Assembly (NCBI RefSeq): GCF_008868155.1
Contig: NZ_WBKR01000005.1
Location: forward strand, 1-64,000
DNA length: 64,000 nucleotides
DNA from: Micromonospora sp. ALFpr18c
GTDB lineage: Bacteria > Actinomycetota > Actinomycetes > Mycobacteriales > Micromonosporaceae
Reading direction: 5' to 3'
Shown: positions 1-8,821 of the stretch, piece after piece
How positions within the stretch are numbered: the stretch's first letter is position 1
Layout of the letters: the number at the start of each line of letters is the position of its first letter
Position numbers and translations under genes: made by a program
Notes under the pieces: model-generated
The model's database searches: none
What the model was told of the DNA's origin: nothing
What the model saw: the letters and a program-made list of their open reading frames with translations, nothing else

Positions 1-68
1 CCCCCAACTCCGGCGGAGACTACGGCCTCCTGCCCTACCGACCCGGCCTCCTCACCCTGCAACGCTGA
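1..68 (+). CDS. C-terminal end of an unidentified protein (partial)
   Basis: An open frame runs in from the left edge and stops at TGA 66-68. Its last residues read PNSGGDYGLLPYRPGLLTLQR. A perfect terminator hairpin follows 8 bases later, which supports this being the real end of a gene. Too little is present to name a family. Confidence 0.55.
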   Translation, partial: PNSGGDYGLLPYRPGLLTLQR

Positions 69-76
69 CACCACCA

Positions 77-117
77 CGACAGGGCGGGCCCGGCACACCA
101 CCGGGCCCGCCCTGTCG
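77..117 (+). terminator. Strong intrinsic terminator hairpin
   Basis: Perfect 17-bp inverted repeat (left arm 77-93, right arm 101-117) with a 7-base loop, immediately after the stop at 68. There is no U-tract, as is usual in GC-rich actinomycetes. Confidence 0.85.
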
Positions 118-174
118 TCGCGTGCGGGGAGTCGATCAGGGCTCCGGGCGGCGCAACCGGATCGACGCCCACGT

Positions 175-588
175 GTGCCAGAGTGGTCCATGCCCTTGAG
201 CGCGTATCACCTCAGAGCCTCGGTCGCCGTGTCCGACATACAGGTGGCGGTCGCCTTCTACGAGGGCAGGCTGGGCCTGGAGGCACTGCGGTCCGGTCCC
301 AGCGCCACCATCGCCGACGGCAGCCGCATCTACGCCTCCGGTGGCGGGCCGGCGCTGAACGTGTACCAGTCGATCACCGCCGGGAAGACCCCGGCGACGC
401 TGGCGACGTGGTACGTCGACGACATCGACCAGATCGTCGACGAGCTGACCTCGTCCGGTGTCGAGTTCGTCCGCTACGACCAACTCGAACACGACGCCCG
501 GGGCATCACCGCGCGGGCCGGAGGCGGACGCATCGCGTGGTTCCAGGACCCGGACGGCAACACCTTCGCCCTCGAAGCCGACGTCTGA
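175..588 (+). CDS. VOC family (glyoxalase/bleomycin-resistance fold) protein
   Basis: The protein is 137 aa from GTG 175, or 132 aa from ATG 190 (MPLSAYHL), which is the more family-like start. It has the size and pattern of a single VOC module: an N-terminal strand with the phrase SDIQVAVAFYEGRLGLE, a central strand-helix unit (ATWYVDDIDQIVDEL), and a C-terminal WFQDPDGNTFALE signature whose Glu usually provides a metal ligand. VOC proteins cover dioxygenases, glyoxalases and antibiotic-binding proteins, so the substrate cannot be told. It stands alone between a terminator upstream and a convergent gene downstream (22-base gap). Confidence 0.8.
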   Translation: MPEWSMPLSAYHLRASVAVSDIQVAVAFYEGRLGLEALRSGPSATIADGSRIYASGGGPALNVYQSITAGKTPATLATWYVDDIDQIVDELTSSGVEFVRYDQLEHDARGITARAGGGRIAWFQDPDGNTFALEADV

Positions 589-610
589 CCCCGTCGGGCG
601 TGGCGCCGCC

Positions 611-1324
611 TCAGGCCAGTAGCTGTTCCCGCAGCCGTGCGCCCAGGTTGAAGCCACCCACCGCCCGGGGTCCGGCCGGATCGTGCACACCCAGGGTGTT
701 GTTGCGGCGCATCAGCTCCCGGACCGCGGGAGGCAGCCGGGGCGGGTCGTCCATGGCGGCGAGGATCTGCGCCGCGCTCGAGATCAGTCGATCGGCCAGG
801 GCCGCGGCGTCGGCGTCCACCCGTACCCGGCCGTACTCCCAGCCGGCGGTGGTGAGGTCCAGCACCTCGAACACGCGGGTCACGAGCGGGCTCGGGTCGG
901 TCACCCGATCGAGACGGCCCGCCTGGCCGCCGATCACGGTGACGGCGGCGGCCAGTTGCGCGTACGGGTGGAAGCCGCAGGGCAGAGCGAACAGCGGCCA
1001 CCGCAGCGCCGGGCCCACCTCTTTCCACAGCGGCCGGTAGTTGCGGCGGTTCACCAGCAGCCGCCGGCCCGTCCGCCGGTGAATGTCCTGGGCCTGGGCC
1101 TGGAGGTCGGCGTGCGCCTCATCGGCGACCTGGCTCACGATCCGGGTCGCCACCACCAGGCCGTCATCGCTGTTCAGGAGCGCGGTGACCGCCTCCACCT
1201 GCTCGGGAAACCGGACCCGCGCATGAGCGCCGTACCCGTGGTGGACGTCCCGTAGCAACGCCTGCTGCCGTTCCGGATCGAGCTGGACCCGCCCGCCACC
1301 CAGCAACCGCTGGAGCCAACCCAT
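611..1324 (-). CDS. Hypothetical cytosolic protein
   Basis: About 237 aa from ATG 1324 (MGWLQRLLGGG). An alternative ATG lies at 1342 (MLKRGAMGW). The frame stays open further upstream to 1546, but that part is Arg/Pro/Ala-rich shadow sequence and overlaps the end of the next gene. The protein is mostly helical with no signal peptide or membrane segment. Recognisable stretches include a His-rich N-terminal piece (DVHHGYGAHARVRFPEQ) and a central RTGRRLLVNRRNYRPLW. I do not recognise the family. It is on the same strand as the SARP regulator, about 100 bases downstream of it, and could be co-transcribed with it. Confidence 0.6.
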   Translation of the reverse strand: MGWLQRLLGGGRVQLDPERQQALLRDVHHGYGAHARVRFPEQVEAVTALLNSDDGLVVATRIVSQVADEAHADLQAQAQDIHRRTGRRLLVNRRNYRPLWKEVGPALRWPLFALPCGFHPYAQLAAAVTVIGGQAGRLDRVTDPSPLVTRVFEVLDLTTAGWEYGRVRVDADAAALADRLISSAAQILAAMDDPPRLPPAVRELMRRNNTLGVHDPAGPRAVGGFNLGARLREQLLA

Positions 1325-1430
1325 TGCGCCTCGTTTCAGCATCGCCGTCCCGGACCGCGGCAATGCTAGTGCGTCGGACCGCGCTCGCGCTGAAGGGGTG
1401 GCGGGATCGCGGGTGGAGATCGGACCTGGT

Positions 1431-4355
1431 TCAGTGTCCCGCCCGGCCGGTGATCGTCTCCCGCATGCTCGGGGTCCCGCCGTTCTGCATGGCGTCCATG
1501 GTGTCGTGGGCGTTGCGCCACGCGCGACGGGCGCCCGCCTCGTCATCGAGGGACAGCCGGGTGTCGTGCAGCAGGATCTCGGCCTGGAAGACGTCGATCC
1601 GGTTCCGGGTCTCGGCTGCGACGCGGACGGCCTGGTCGAGCTGCCCCACGGCGTCGTCCGGGCGGCCGATCTCGACGAAATACCGCGCGAGAGACATCCG
1701 GATCTCGGGTTCGTCGGTCGTCCGCCCGGTCTTCTCGGCGAGCACGAGCGCCTTCTCCAGGCACTCCCGAGCCTGGTCGGTGTCGCCGAGCAGCACCAGT
1801 GACCGTCCCCGAGCCTCCGCCGTCCAGATCTCCGCGTCCTCGACGCCGACGGTCCGGTACAGCGCCCGGGCCCGTTCGCTGTGCTCGATCGCGGATTCGT
1901 GCTGGCCGAGTTCGCCGTAGGTGCGGTGCAGGTTCAGGTGCACGACGGCCTGCTCCAGGGGCATGTCGTTGTCCACGAAGATCTTCAGGGCGTCCGACAG
2001 CAGCTCACGGGCTTCCTGGTGGGCCCCGAAGAAGTGCCGGGCGCAGCCCAGGCTCCGCAAAGCGTGTGCCTCGCCGACCCGGTCCCCGGTCCTGCGGGCC
2101 GAGCGCAGGGACAGGCGCATGACGTCCTGCCAGTCATGGAACCGCCCGCTGCGCTGAAGCCACGACTGCATGCTGAGGGCCAGCTGCCAGGGGACGATGG
2201 CCGAGTCGAGGTCTCCCGCGACGCGTACCGCTTCGTGGAGCATCTCGTGGTTGTCGTCGAACCACCGGACGGCCTCGTCGAACGTGCCGGGCCGTTCCGG
2301 AACGACACCGACGCCGGCCGGGGGCGGCGCGGCCAGGGAGCCCTTCGGCCTGAGCACCGCCATGGCGTGCAGGCTGCTGTGCAGGTAGTGCTGGAGCAGC
2401 CGGGTGACGGCGGCGCGCCGGTCCGCCTCGGACTCCTCGGCCAGGAACAGCTCCTGCGCGTACGCCTTGACGAGGACGTGCGAGGTGAAGCGCCCCCGGT
2501 CGTCCTCGTCGAGCAGTGCCGCGTCGGCGAGTTCCGCGAGCAGGGCACGAACGACCAGCGGCGGAGTGCCGGCCAGGCTGGCACATGCCTCGGCGGTGAT
2601 GCCGGGGGAGAGGGCGGCGGAGAACAGGCGGAAGAGCCGGGCCGCGTCCGGGCTGAGCTGGCGGTACGACCAGCCGAAGGCGGCCCGGGGATCGCGGACT
2701 CCACGGCCGCCGGGGAAGGACGCGAGCCGCTGTGTGCCGTCGCGCAGCTCGCTGGCCAGGGCCGCGAGGGACAGGCGGGGGCGGGCACTCAACCGGCCGC
2801 CCAGAATCGCCAGAGCCAGCGGCAGACGCCCACACAGCTCGATGATCTCGTCCAGGGCGTCGCCGGGCGCGGCGACGTCCGCGGCGGATCGGCCCGGCAT
2901 GCGCTCGATCCGGCGCCTGAGCAGCGCACGGGCGGTCGGCATGTCCGGCGGGTCGAGGTGCAGCAGGTAGGCCCCGTCGAGAGCGGCGAGCCCGACGAGG
3001 GGCTTGCGGCTGGTCACCAGCACCAGACTCTCCGCCGAGTTCGGCAGCAGGGGGCGCACCTGGGTGAAGTCCTGAACGTTGTCCAGGAGGATCAGGATGC
3101 GCTGCCCCGCGGTCAGACTGCGCCACGTCCCGACGAGTGCCTCAAGCGTCTCCGGCATGCTCGACACCCGGACACCCTGGGACGACAGCAGCGAGCGCAG
3201 GGCCTCCCCGGCCGACATCGCGGCGTCCTCGGCGTCGTGACCGCGGAGATCCAGGCAGAACTGGCCGTCGACGAACTCGGGGGCGACCCGGTGGGCGAAG
3301 TGCGTGGCCAGCGTCGACTTGCCGACGCCGCCCATGCCGTCCAGGGCCACGACCAGTGGGCCGGTCCGAGCACTGTCACACGTCGTGAGCCACTCGTTGA
3401 GCGTCGCGAGTTCCTCGGTGCGGCCGACGAAGATCGGGAGGTCGGGTGGCAGCTGCGCCGGCCGTGTCAGCGGTGCGGGGGTGCCGGCCGCGGTGTCCGC
3501 GGGTGCGACGCCGGTGACGCCGGCCGTGACGGCCGGCGTCACCGTCTGACCCAGCACCTGCCGTTGCACCCTCTGCAGGCATTCGCCGGGGTCGAGGCCC
3601 AGGTCCTCGGCGAGGCGGGCACGGACCGTCTCGAACACCGACAGGGCCTCCGCCTGCTGCCCGGCGGCGGCCAGCGTGTAGATCCGGCTCGCCTGCACCT
3701 GCTCGTTCAACGGCGCGATGGACGCGGCCAGCCGCAGGGGTGGCAGCACCCGGGCCGGCTGACCGAGCGTCACCGCGAGATCGGCCGCCACTCCGCACAC
3801 GTCGAGGAGCTCCTCGTCGAGGGCAGCGAAGATCGACGTCGCGGCCGGCCCGTACGCCAGCGCGTCACTCGAGGAGCCACGCCACAGGCAGAGCGCGTCG
3901 ACGTAGAGGTCCAGGGCCTCCTCGCGGCGCTCCTCGGCGAGACTCGCCCTGGCGGCCCCGGCCAACTCCCGGAACGTCAACAGATCCACCATGCCGGTGC
4001 CTGCGGTCAACAGGTAGCCGTTGCCGTGACGCCGCAGGTACGAGCCGGTCTGCCGGACGGAGAGCGTGGGCTCCATCAGCCGCCGCAGGGCACCCACGTA
4101 CTTGTGGATGACGTTGCGGGCGGCGGCCGGAGCCCCGTTGCCCCAGATGAGTTCGATCAGGCTGTCCGTGCTGATCGGTCGCCCCGCCCTGGCGAGCAGG
4201 AGTGCCAGCAGCAGGCGCTGCTGCTGCGGGCCGGGGTTCACCTCGATGCCGTCTCGCCAGAACCGGAGCGGACCGAGGATCTGGAAGCGCAGATTGTCGC
4301 TCGTGGCCTGCCCGCTCACCCGGTCGGTGCGGGGCGTGCTGGTCGGTCTGGGCAA
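1431..4355 (-). CDS. SARP/AfsR-type transcriptional regulator with NB-ARC and TPR domains
   Basis: Domains in order, with approximate residues: an OmpR-like winged helix (LRFQILGPLRFWRDG, about 18-110); a bacterial transcriptional activator (BTAD) domain (about 125-270) ending in DLGLDPGECLQRVQRQVLG; an NB-ARC STAND ATPase with Walker A GMGGVGKST and Walker B ILILLDNV; a winged-helix/ARM linker; and C-terminal TPRs. This is the AfsR/SARP layout, known to activate secondary-metabolite or developmental genes by binding direct repeats near -35. TTG 4355 is chosen because AAGGA lies 8 bases upstream; GTG 4319 is the alternative (962 aa). The frame stays open upstream to 4727 through the tail of a dead hydrolase, so automated calls may over-extend it. 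No biosynthetic cluster is visible nearby, so its target is unknown. Confidence 0.85.
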   Translation of the reverse strand: MPRPTSTPRTDRVSGQATSDNLRFQILGPLRFWRDGIEVNPGPQQQRLLLALLLARAGRPISTDSLIELIWGNGAPAAARNVIHKYVGALRRLMEPTLSVRQTGSYLRRHGNGYLLTAGTGMVDLLTFRELAGAARASLAEERREEALDLYVDALCLWRGSSSDALAYGPAATSIFAALDEELLDVCGVAADLAVTLGQPARVLPPLRLAASIAPLNEQVQASRIYTLAAAGQQAEALSVFETVRARLAEDLGLDPGECLQRVQRQVLGQTVTPAVTAGVTGVAPADTAAGTPAPLTRPAQLPPDLPIFVGRTEELATLNEWLTTCDSARTGPLVVALDGMGGVGKSTLATHFAHRVAPEFVDGQFCLDLRGHDAEDAAMSAGEALRSLLSSQGVRVSSMPETLEALVGTWRSLTAGQRILILLDNVQDFTQVRPLLPNSAESLVLVTSRKPLVGLAALDGAYLLHLDPPDMPTARALLRRRIERMPGRSAADVAAPGDALDEIIELCGRLPLALAILGGRLSARPRLSLAALASELRDGTQRLASFPGGRGVRDPRAAFGWSYRQLSPDAARLFRLFSAALSPGITAEACASLAGTPPLVVRALLAELADAALLDEDDRGRFTSHVLVKAYAQELFLAEESEADRRAAVTRLLQHYLHSSLHAMAVLRPKGSLAAPPPAGVGVVPERPGTFDEAVRWFDDNHEMLHEAVRVAGDLDSAIVPWQLALSMQSWLQRSGRFHDWQDVMRLSLRSARRTGDRVGEAHALRSLGCARHFFGAHQEARELLSDALKIFVDNDMPLEQAVVHLNLHRTYGELGQHESAIEHSERARALYRTVGVEDAEIWTAEARGRSLVLLGDTDQARECLEKALVLAEKTGRTTDEPEIRMSLARYFVEIGRPDDAVGQLDQAVRVAAETRNRIDVFQAEILLHDTRLSLDDEAGARRAWRNAHDTMDAMQNGGTPSMRETITGRAGH

Positions 4356-4419
4356 TTGCGTGGTCCTTTTCCGGTATTCGTGCGCCCTGCCGCGTGGTGC
4401 CGCGCTCGCCCGTCCGGCG

Positions 4420-4950
4420 GGCAAGTCTAGAAGCCTCGCTTCCCGCAGCCAGACAAGGGTACGCTCGGCGACCTGCCGCCAACCCTCGTCGAGGACCAGG
4501 CTGTGCCCACGGTCGTCGTACAGGTGGAAGTCGGTCACCGCCGGCGAGTCGGAGTAGAGGCGGTACGCCTTGCGGGCGACGGAACCCGGGACGGTGTGAT
4601 CCTTGTCCGCCCCGATGAGCAGCGGTCCCGGTCGCCGCGTGCGGTGTCCACCTGCGCGGGCGACGACGGGTCCTTCTTCGCCGACGCCACCTCGAACAAC
4701 GGCCGACCCGGGCCGGGGATCGTCCACCGACGGTGGAGTTCGTCGGATTCCTCCCGGGAGATGGCGTTGCCGAACCCGTACCGGAACTGTCGCTGGATCA
4801 GGCTGACCGGGCCGGTCCGGTTCTTTCTGCGCGACAGGACGGGGAACGCGCTGCGCAGCTGGCTCAGCGGGACGAGGCCGCCGATCGACCCGACGGGCAC
4901 GTCCCCGGTCGCGTTGGAGAACAGAAACGTCCGGCGGTCCAGAACGCCGA
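4420..4950 (-). pseudogene. Decayed alpha/beta hydrolase, 5' end lost and frameshifted
   Basis: One minus frame encodes the middle of an actinobacterial alpha/beta hydrolase (SQLRSAFPVLS, RYGFGNAISREESDELHRRW, then AQVDTARGDR). The next frame carries the C-terminal part with the catalytic acid and His regions (GPLLIGADKDHTVPGS and YDDRGHSLVLDEGW). The frames join if one G is restored in the run at 4627-4629. The N-terminal half, with the G-x-S-x-G nucleophile, is not found upstream. The frameshift alone could be a sequence error; together with the missing N-terminus it indicates a real pseudogene. Its last codons run without a stop into the SARP gene. Confidence 0.7.
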
Positions 4951-5256
4951 CGGCGTCCGGCCCCAACTCCGGTGGCAGGTTGCGCACCGTCTCGCTCGGT
5001 ATGTCACTCCGACGCGTCAGGTGCGGCATCGGATCGGCCGGGGTAGGCCGGCGAGCATCGTTCGCCACGGCACACCTTCCGATGAGCGAGAACGAGCGGA
5101 GTGCGAGTGCTGCGCGACTCACCGTAACCCTGGCCGCTCGCTCCGGGCGGCGGAACCGTCCAGTCCCGGTCGCTCGGCCCCGGGACGGGGGACCGGCGTG
5201 GCCCCCGCCGCTGGAGGAGAGAAGGGGCCACGCCGGAGATCGTGACGAGAGTGAGG
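4951..5256. other. Intergenic region with degraded sequence and a hairpin
   Basis: Lies between the hydrolase remnant and the AlkD-like gene. A minus-strand frame continues from the remnant to about 5122 (MSRAALALRSFSLIG) but shows no hydrolase signature. The only clear element is the inverted repeat at 5193-5236. Confidence 0.5.
5193..5236 (-). terminator. Hairpin downstream of the AlkD-like gene
   Basis: Perfect 13-bp inverted repeat (5193-5205 with 5224-5236) with an 18-base loop. It is placed 21 bases past the stop of the minus-strand gene ending at 5257. Confidence 0.6.
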
Positions 5257-5985
5257 CTAGTGCCGAGTTGTGGAGGAACTCTTTCCGGACAGGTAATGCC
5301 GCCGCCGCTCCGGCTCGAACTTTTCGATGGCGTAGCGCAGCATGACCCGGGGCATGACCCGGTGCCGTCCGGCCAGGAATTCCTCCTCCGCCGTCCGGTC
5401 CCGGTTGCCGACCTCGCGCAGCATCCAGCCCACCGCCTTCTGAACGAGGTCGTGCGGGTCGTGAAGGAGCTGGTCAGCGAGCCGGAACGTCCACCGGAAG
5501 TCACCGGCCCTGATGAACGCGAACGTCGCCATGATGGCGATGCGTCGATCCCACACCAGGGCGGACCCGGCCAGCCGGTCCAGGACACTCCGGTCCTTGT
5601 CGAGCAGCCAGGGGCCGACGATGTACGGCGCGGACGAGTCCACCAGATCCCAGTTGTTGATGTGGGCGGTGTTGGCCAGCACGAGGCGGAAGATCCGGTC
5701 TCGCTCCTCCTCGTCGCCCTTGGCGTACTTGCGCACCAGGATGAGCAGCGACGTCAGCCTCTCCTCGTGTACGCCGCCGCGGAGCAGGTCGGCCGTGTCG
5801 ACCAGGGAGAGGTCGCGCCAGTACCGGGCGGCGACCCTGCGTTGGTCCGGCACCCGGACACCGATGGTCCGGTCGCCCTCGCCGTAGCCGCCCGGGGTCA
5901 TCTGCAGGAACCGGCTCGACGCCTCGGCGCGAAGTGGGTCGGCGAGGCGGGCGAGCTCCCGGCGGACGTCGGCGGTGGTGGCCAT
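5257..5985 (-). CDS. AlkD-like DNA alkylation repair protein
   Basis: 242 aa. The AlkD family consists of HEAT-like repeat DNA glycosylases that excise N3- and N7-alkylated purines without flipping the base. Supporting features are IGVRVPDQRRVAARY near residue 45, the helical repeats, HINNWDLVDSSAPYIVG with the conserved WD pair, VWDRRIAIMATFAFIRAGD, and VQKAVGWMLREVG near the C-terminus. The length matches the usual 220-240 aa. The start ATG at 5985 is the only sensible one. It appears to be monocistronic; the gene upstream (6074) is on the same strand but 88 bases away and functionally unrelated. Confidence 0.9.
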   Translation of the reverse strand: MATTADVRRELARLADPLRAEASSRFLQMTPGGYGEGDRTIGVRVPDQRRVAARYWRDLSLVDTADLLRGGVHEERLTSLLILVRKYAKGDEEERDRIFRLVLANTAHINNWDLVDSSAPYIVGPWLLDKDRSVLDRLAGSALVWDRRIAIMATFAFIRAGDFRWTFRLADQLLHDPHDLVQKAVGWMLREVGNRDRTAEEEFLAGRHRVMPRVMLRYAIEKFEPERRRHYLSGKSSSTTRH

Positions 5986-6073
5986 GATTACGCAACCTAT
6001 CGCGCCTCCCGCCGCTCGGGCCGCCGTCGTTCAGGTGCGCGGAAGGCGGCCCGAGCGCCAGGTGTCGCCGTGC

Positions 6074-7546
6074 TCAGCTCCGCAGAGCCCACTGCTGGTT
6101 CTGTTGCCCGTTGCACGACCAGAGGATGAGTTTGGTGCCGTTGGCGGTGGCGGCGCCGTTGGCGTCGAGACAGAGTCCGGATTGGACGCCGGAGATGGTG
6201 CCGTTGGAGTTGAGGTTCCACTGCTGGTTGGTGCCGCCGTGACAGTCCCAGATGATGGCCTGGGTGCCGTTGGTGGTGCCCTGTCCGCTGGCGTCGAGGC
6301 ACTTGTTGCCGTAGACCTGGAGTTGCTTGGCGGCGGTGTAGGTCCAGCGTTGGGCGGTGCTGGTGATGCAGTCCCAGAGTTGGACCTGGGTGCCGTTGGT
6401 GGTGGTGCCGTTGGGAACGTCGATGCAGCGGTTGGACTGCGCGCCGACGATCTGCACGTTCTGTTGCGGCGTGCTCCCGCCGGCCGGCGCGTATCCGGCG
6501 GCGGCGATGTTGGCCTGTACGGCGTTCTCGGTGGCGGCCGTCGGGTAGCCCGAGGTCAGCACCCCCTCGTAGAAGGTGCCGCGGCCCGTGATGCTGTTGT
6601 CGCCGCCGATGCCGAGCAGGATCGCCCCCTCCTTCTTCATCGGGTGGTAGCCATTGGGACGTGGCCCGTCGAAGTAGGTCGTGAGGCCGCCGGACTGTGC
6701 GTTTCCGCCCCGGATCGCCCAGTGGTTCGGCTCGCCCTTGACCATCGCCGTCACGAAACGGTGATTGACGGGCGCGATGTTGTTGTATCCCGCGTTCACG
6801 CCGGAGAAGAGGCCCCATTCCAGATCGGCCATGATCCACGGGCCGGCGCCGGCGCCGTAGCCCCACTGCTTGTTGGCGCCGAAGTAGACGGTCTCCATGA
6901 TCGCGGGCGAGTCGGCCTGGCCGTCGGTCTGGGCGTTGCCGTAGTCGAAGCAGCACCACTGGTTGTAGTGCGTGCCGTCGACGACGGCGTAGATGCCCTC
7001 GGGCTGGTCGCCGGTCGCGACACCGTTGGTGGTGTTGTTGCGGTAGCCGGTGCCGGGGGCGATGTAGACGCCGTACGCCTTCTGGCCACCGACGGTGATC
7101 GGGGCCGCCTTGGCATCGGCGAGGTTGTCGTATCCGCCGGCGGCGGGACCGGGGAAGTGACCGGGCGGTGCCTGGGTGAGCCGGTTGTTGCGGCCGGACT
7201 GGTCGTAGATGATCGTGATGACGCAGGTGGTGCTGGCGCAGAACGAGTCCTGGGTGGCGGCGTTGGCGTAGCCGCCCGCGCTGAGCACGCCGACGTCGCG
7301 GGTGGTGTTGTCCGACGAGCGGCGGACCTGGTAGAGCGGGCCGTTGTACGCGCCGTAGAGCGCGCGGGTGGTGCTGTGCGCGGCCACGCACGGGGTGCCG
7401 CCGGAGGCGTAGATGTCACACGGTCCCGTGCCGGCGGCCAGGGCTCCCGGCGCGCCCGAGGTCACGTACGCCCCGGCGCCGACGACCAGGCCCAGCATGG
7501 TCCCCGCGGTGGCCAGGAGGCGGCTCACTCTCCTCTTCACGGTCAT
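6074..7546 (-). CDS. Secreted GH54 alpha-L-arabinofuranosidase with C-terminal CBM13
   Basis: 490 aa. Residues 1-38 form a signal peptide (MTVKRRVSRLL...ALAA). Next comes a GH54 (AbfB) catalytic domain starting [18 protein letters not shown]. The conserved Cys-Cys of CCFDYGN and the two catalytic regions are present: ADLEWGLF (nucleophile Glu) and GIGGDNS (acid/base Asp). From about residue 362 there is a ricin-B/CBM13 trefoil with three QxW repeats ([30 protein letters not shown]). It removes arabinofuranosyl side chains from arabinan, arabinoxylan or arabinogalactan outside the cell. ATG 7546 has AAAGGA upstream. It is divergent from the LacI gene at 7784. The enzyme at 15920 has the same two domains in the opposite order. 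Confidence 0.92.
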   Translation of the reverse strand: MTVKRRVSRLLATAGTMLGLVVGAGAYVTSGAPGALAAGTGPCDIYASGGTPCVAAHSTTRALYGAYNGPLYQVRRSSDNTTRDVGVLSAGGYANAATQDSFCASTTCVITIIYDQSGRNNRLTQAPPGHFPGPAAGGYDNLADAKAAPITVGGQKAYGVYIAPGTGYRNNTTNGVATGDQPEGIYAVVDGTHYNQWCCFDYGNAQTDGQADSPAIMETVYFGANKQWGYGAGAGPWIMADLEWGLFSGVNAGYNNIAPVNHRFVTAMVKGEPNHWAIRGGNAQSGGLTTYFDGPRPNGYHPMKKEGAILLGIGGDNSITGRGTFYEGVLTSGYPTAATENAVQANIAAAGYAPAGGSTPQQNVQIVGAQSNRCIDVPNGTTTNGTQVQLWDCITSTAQRWTYTAAKQLQVYGNKCLDASGQGTTNGTQAIIWDCHGGTNQQWNLNSNGTISGVQSGLCLDANGAATANGTKLILWSCNGQQNQQWALRS

Positions 7547-7567
7547 CGAATCCTTTCGGTGGTGGTG

Positions 7568-7619
7568 ATGACGTCACGACGACGTAACACGTCATACCTA
7601 TAAGATTAATGCCCATCAA
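7568..7619 (-). promoter_or_regulatory. Promoter and inverted repeat upstream of the GH54 gene
   Basis: On the minus strand, -35 TTGATG (7614-7619) and -10 TATGAC (7591-7596) are separated by 17 bases. An inverted repeat ATGACGT-N14-ACGTCAT (7568-7595) covers the -10 and start region. It differs from the GAATCGATTC operator used by the rest of this locus, so this gene may answer to another repressor. Confidence 0.5.
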
Positions 7620-7762
7620 TGGAGCTGGCTAGCCGTCCTGGGTGCGGACCTGGCCGAGTGGCGAGATCGCCGAAATCCGGCCGGGTCAATTGCTCGTCCG
7701 AGGACCGAATTCAGGACGGTTATGCTCGGGAGGAAGCGTGGCGCGTCCCCGTCTCGGGGCAA

Positions 7763-7772
7763 GAATCGATTC
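7763..7772 (+). promoter_or_regulatory. LacI-type operator GAATCGATTC (autoregulatory site)
   Basis: Perfect 10-bp palindrome ending 11 bases before the ATG of the LacI gene at 7784, over the ribosome-binding region. The same core recurs at 13683, 13839 and 15841, which makes this LacI protein its likely reader. Confidence 0.7.
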
Positions 7773-7783
7773 GAGGGCGACGG

Positions 7784-8821
7784 ATGAACATCGGGGAGAT
7801 CGCCCGCCGGGCGGGAGTGTCCCGCAGCACCGTCTCCTACGTGCTGAGCGGCAAACGGACGGTGTCGGAGGCGACCCGGCAACGGATCCAGGCGGTCATC
7901 GACGAGCTGGACTACCGGCCGAACGCGAGCGCCCGCGCTCTGAAGGAGGGGCGCACCCGCACCCTCGGGCTGGTGATCCCTCCGGCCAGCCAGCGGTTGA
8001 CCGACATGCAGTTGGGCTTCGTCGCCAGCGTCGTCGAGGCGGCCGCTCGCCATGATCTCGACGTGCTGCTGTCCCCGTCCGGTGGCGACCACGACCGGTC
8101 GTTCGAGCGGATCGTCACCGGCCGTCGCGTGGACGGTGTCGTCCTGATGGAGATCCGGTTGGAGGACGACCGGGTGACCCGGCTGGCCAGGGCGGGTCTG
8201 CCGTTCGTCACGATCGGTCGGATCGCCGACCCGCACGCAATGAGTTGGATCGACATCGACTACGCCGGTCTGATCGCCCGGTGCGTGCACCACCTGGCCG
8301 ATCTCGGGCACCGGCACGTGGCCCTGGTCAACCGCTCCGCCGAACTGGTGGCCGCGGGCTACGGCCCCAGCCATCGCGCGCTGGCCGGTTTCCGGGCGGC
8401 CGTACTGGAACGCGGCCTGACCGGCGTCGACGTCTGCTGCGGTGACGACACGACATCCGGCGAGACGTGTGTGGAGCAGTTGCTCGCGACGCACCCGGAC
8501 GTCACGGCGGTGGCCACCATCAACGAGGCCGCGTTGCCCGGCATGCAACGTGCGCTGACCGGCGCCGGGCTGGCCGTACCTGCGGACTTCTCCGTCACCG
8601 GGGTGGCCGCGCAGCACTGGGCGGAGGACTTCCGCCCGCCGTTGACCGCCGCGGACGTGCCGATGCGCGAGATGGGCGCCGAGGCGGTGGCGCTGCTGCT
8701 GGAGATCATCGCCGCTCCCGGGGCGGTGCCACGCCACCGCCTCTACAGCCCGCCCGTCTCCCTGCGCTCCAGCACCGGTCCGGTCCGGGCCCGCCGGTCC
8801 GGTCCGGTCACCCACCCCTGA
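7784..8821 (+). CDS. LacI family transcriptional regulator (first sugar locus)
   Basis: 345 aa. ATG 7784 is chosen over in-frame upstream starts because the LacI helix-turn-helix begins right there (MNIGEIARRAGVSRSTVSYVLSGK), followed by the hinge helix region DYRPNASARALKEG. A periplasmic-binding-like sugar domain follows (TLGLVIPPAS... to the C-terminus). It probably represses, until sugar binds, the ABC importer and secreted glycosidases whose promoters carry GAATCGATTC. The same palindrome overlaps its own leader, suggesting autoregulation. It converges on the GH63-like gene with a 14-base overlap of coding ends (8808-8821). The inducer, perhaps an arabino-oligosaccharide, is inferred only from neighbours. 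Confidence 0.9.
   Translation: MNIGEIARRAGVSRSTVSYVLSGKRTVSEATRQRIQAVIDELDYRPNASARALKEGRTRTLGLVIPPASQRLTDMQLGFVASVVEAAARHDLDVLLSPSGGDHDRSFERIVTGRRVDGVVLMEIRLEDDRVTRLARAGLPFVTIGRIADPHAMSWIDIDYAGLIARCVHHLADLGHRHVALVNRSAELVAAGYGPSHRALAGFRAAVLERGLTGVDVCCGDDTTSGETCVEQLLATHPDVTAVATINEAALPGMQRALTGAGLAVPADFSVTGVAAQHWAEDFRPPLTAADVPMREMGAEAVALLLEIIAAPGAVPRHRLYSPPVSLRSSTGPVRARRSGPVTHP

Noticed and set aside
1881-4430. 849-codon open frame on the plus strand
   Set aside because: Lies wholly antisense to the SARP-NB-ARC-TPR gene; composition is Arg/Gly/Gln-rich with no domain, as expected for a GC-rich shadow frame.
4356-4727. N-terminal hydrolase-like extension of the SARP regulator as a real fusion
   Set aside because: The extension is only the tail of a hydrolase whose remaining part lies in another frame, and a better start with a ribosome-binding site exists at 4355.
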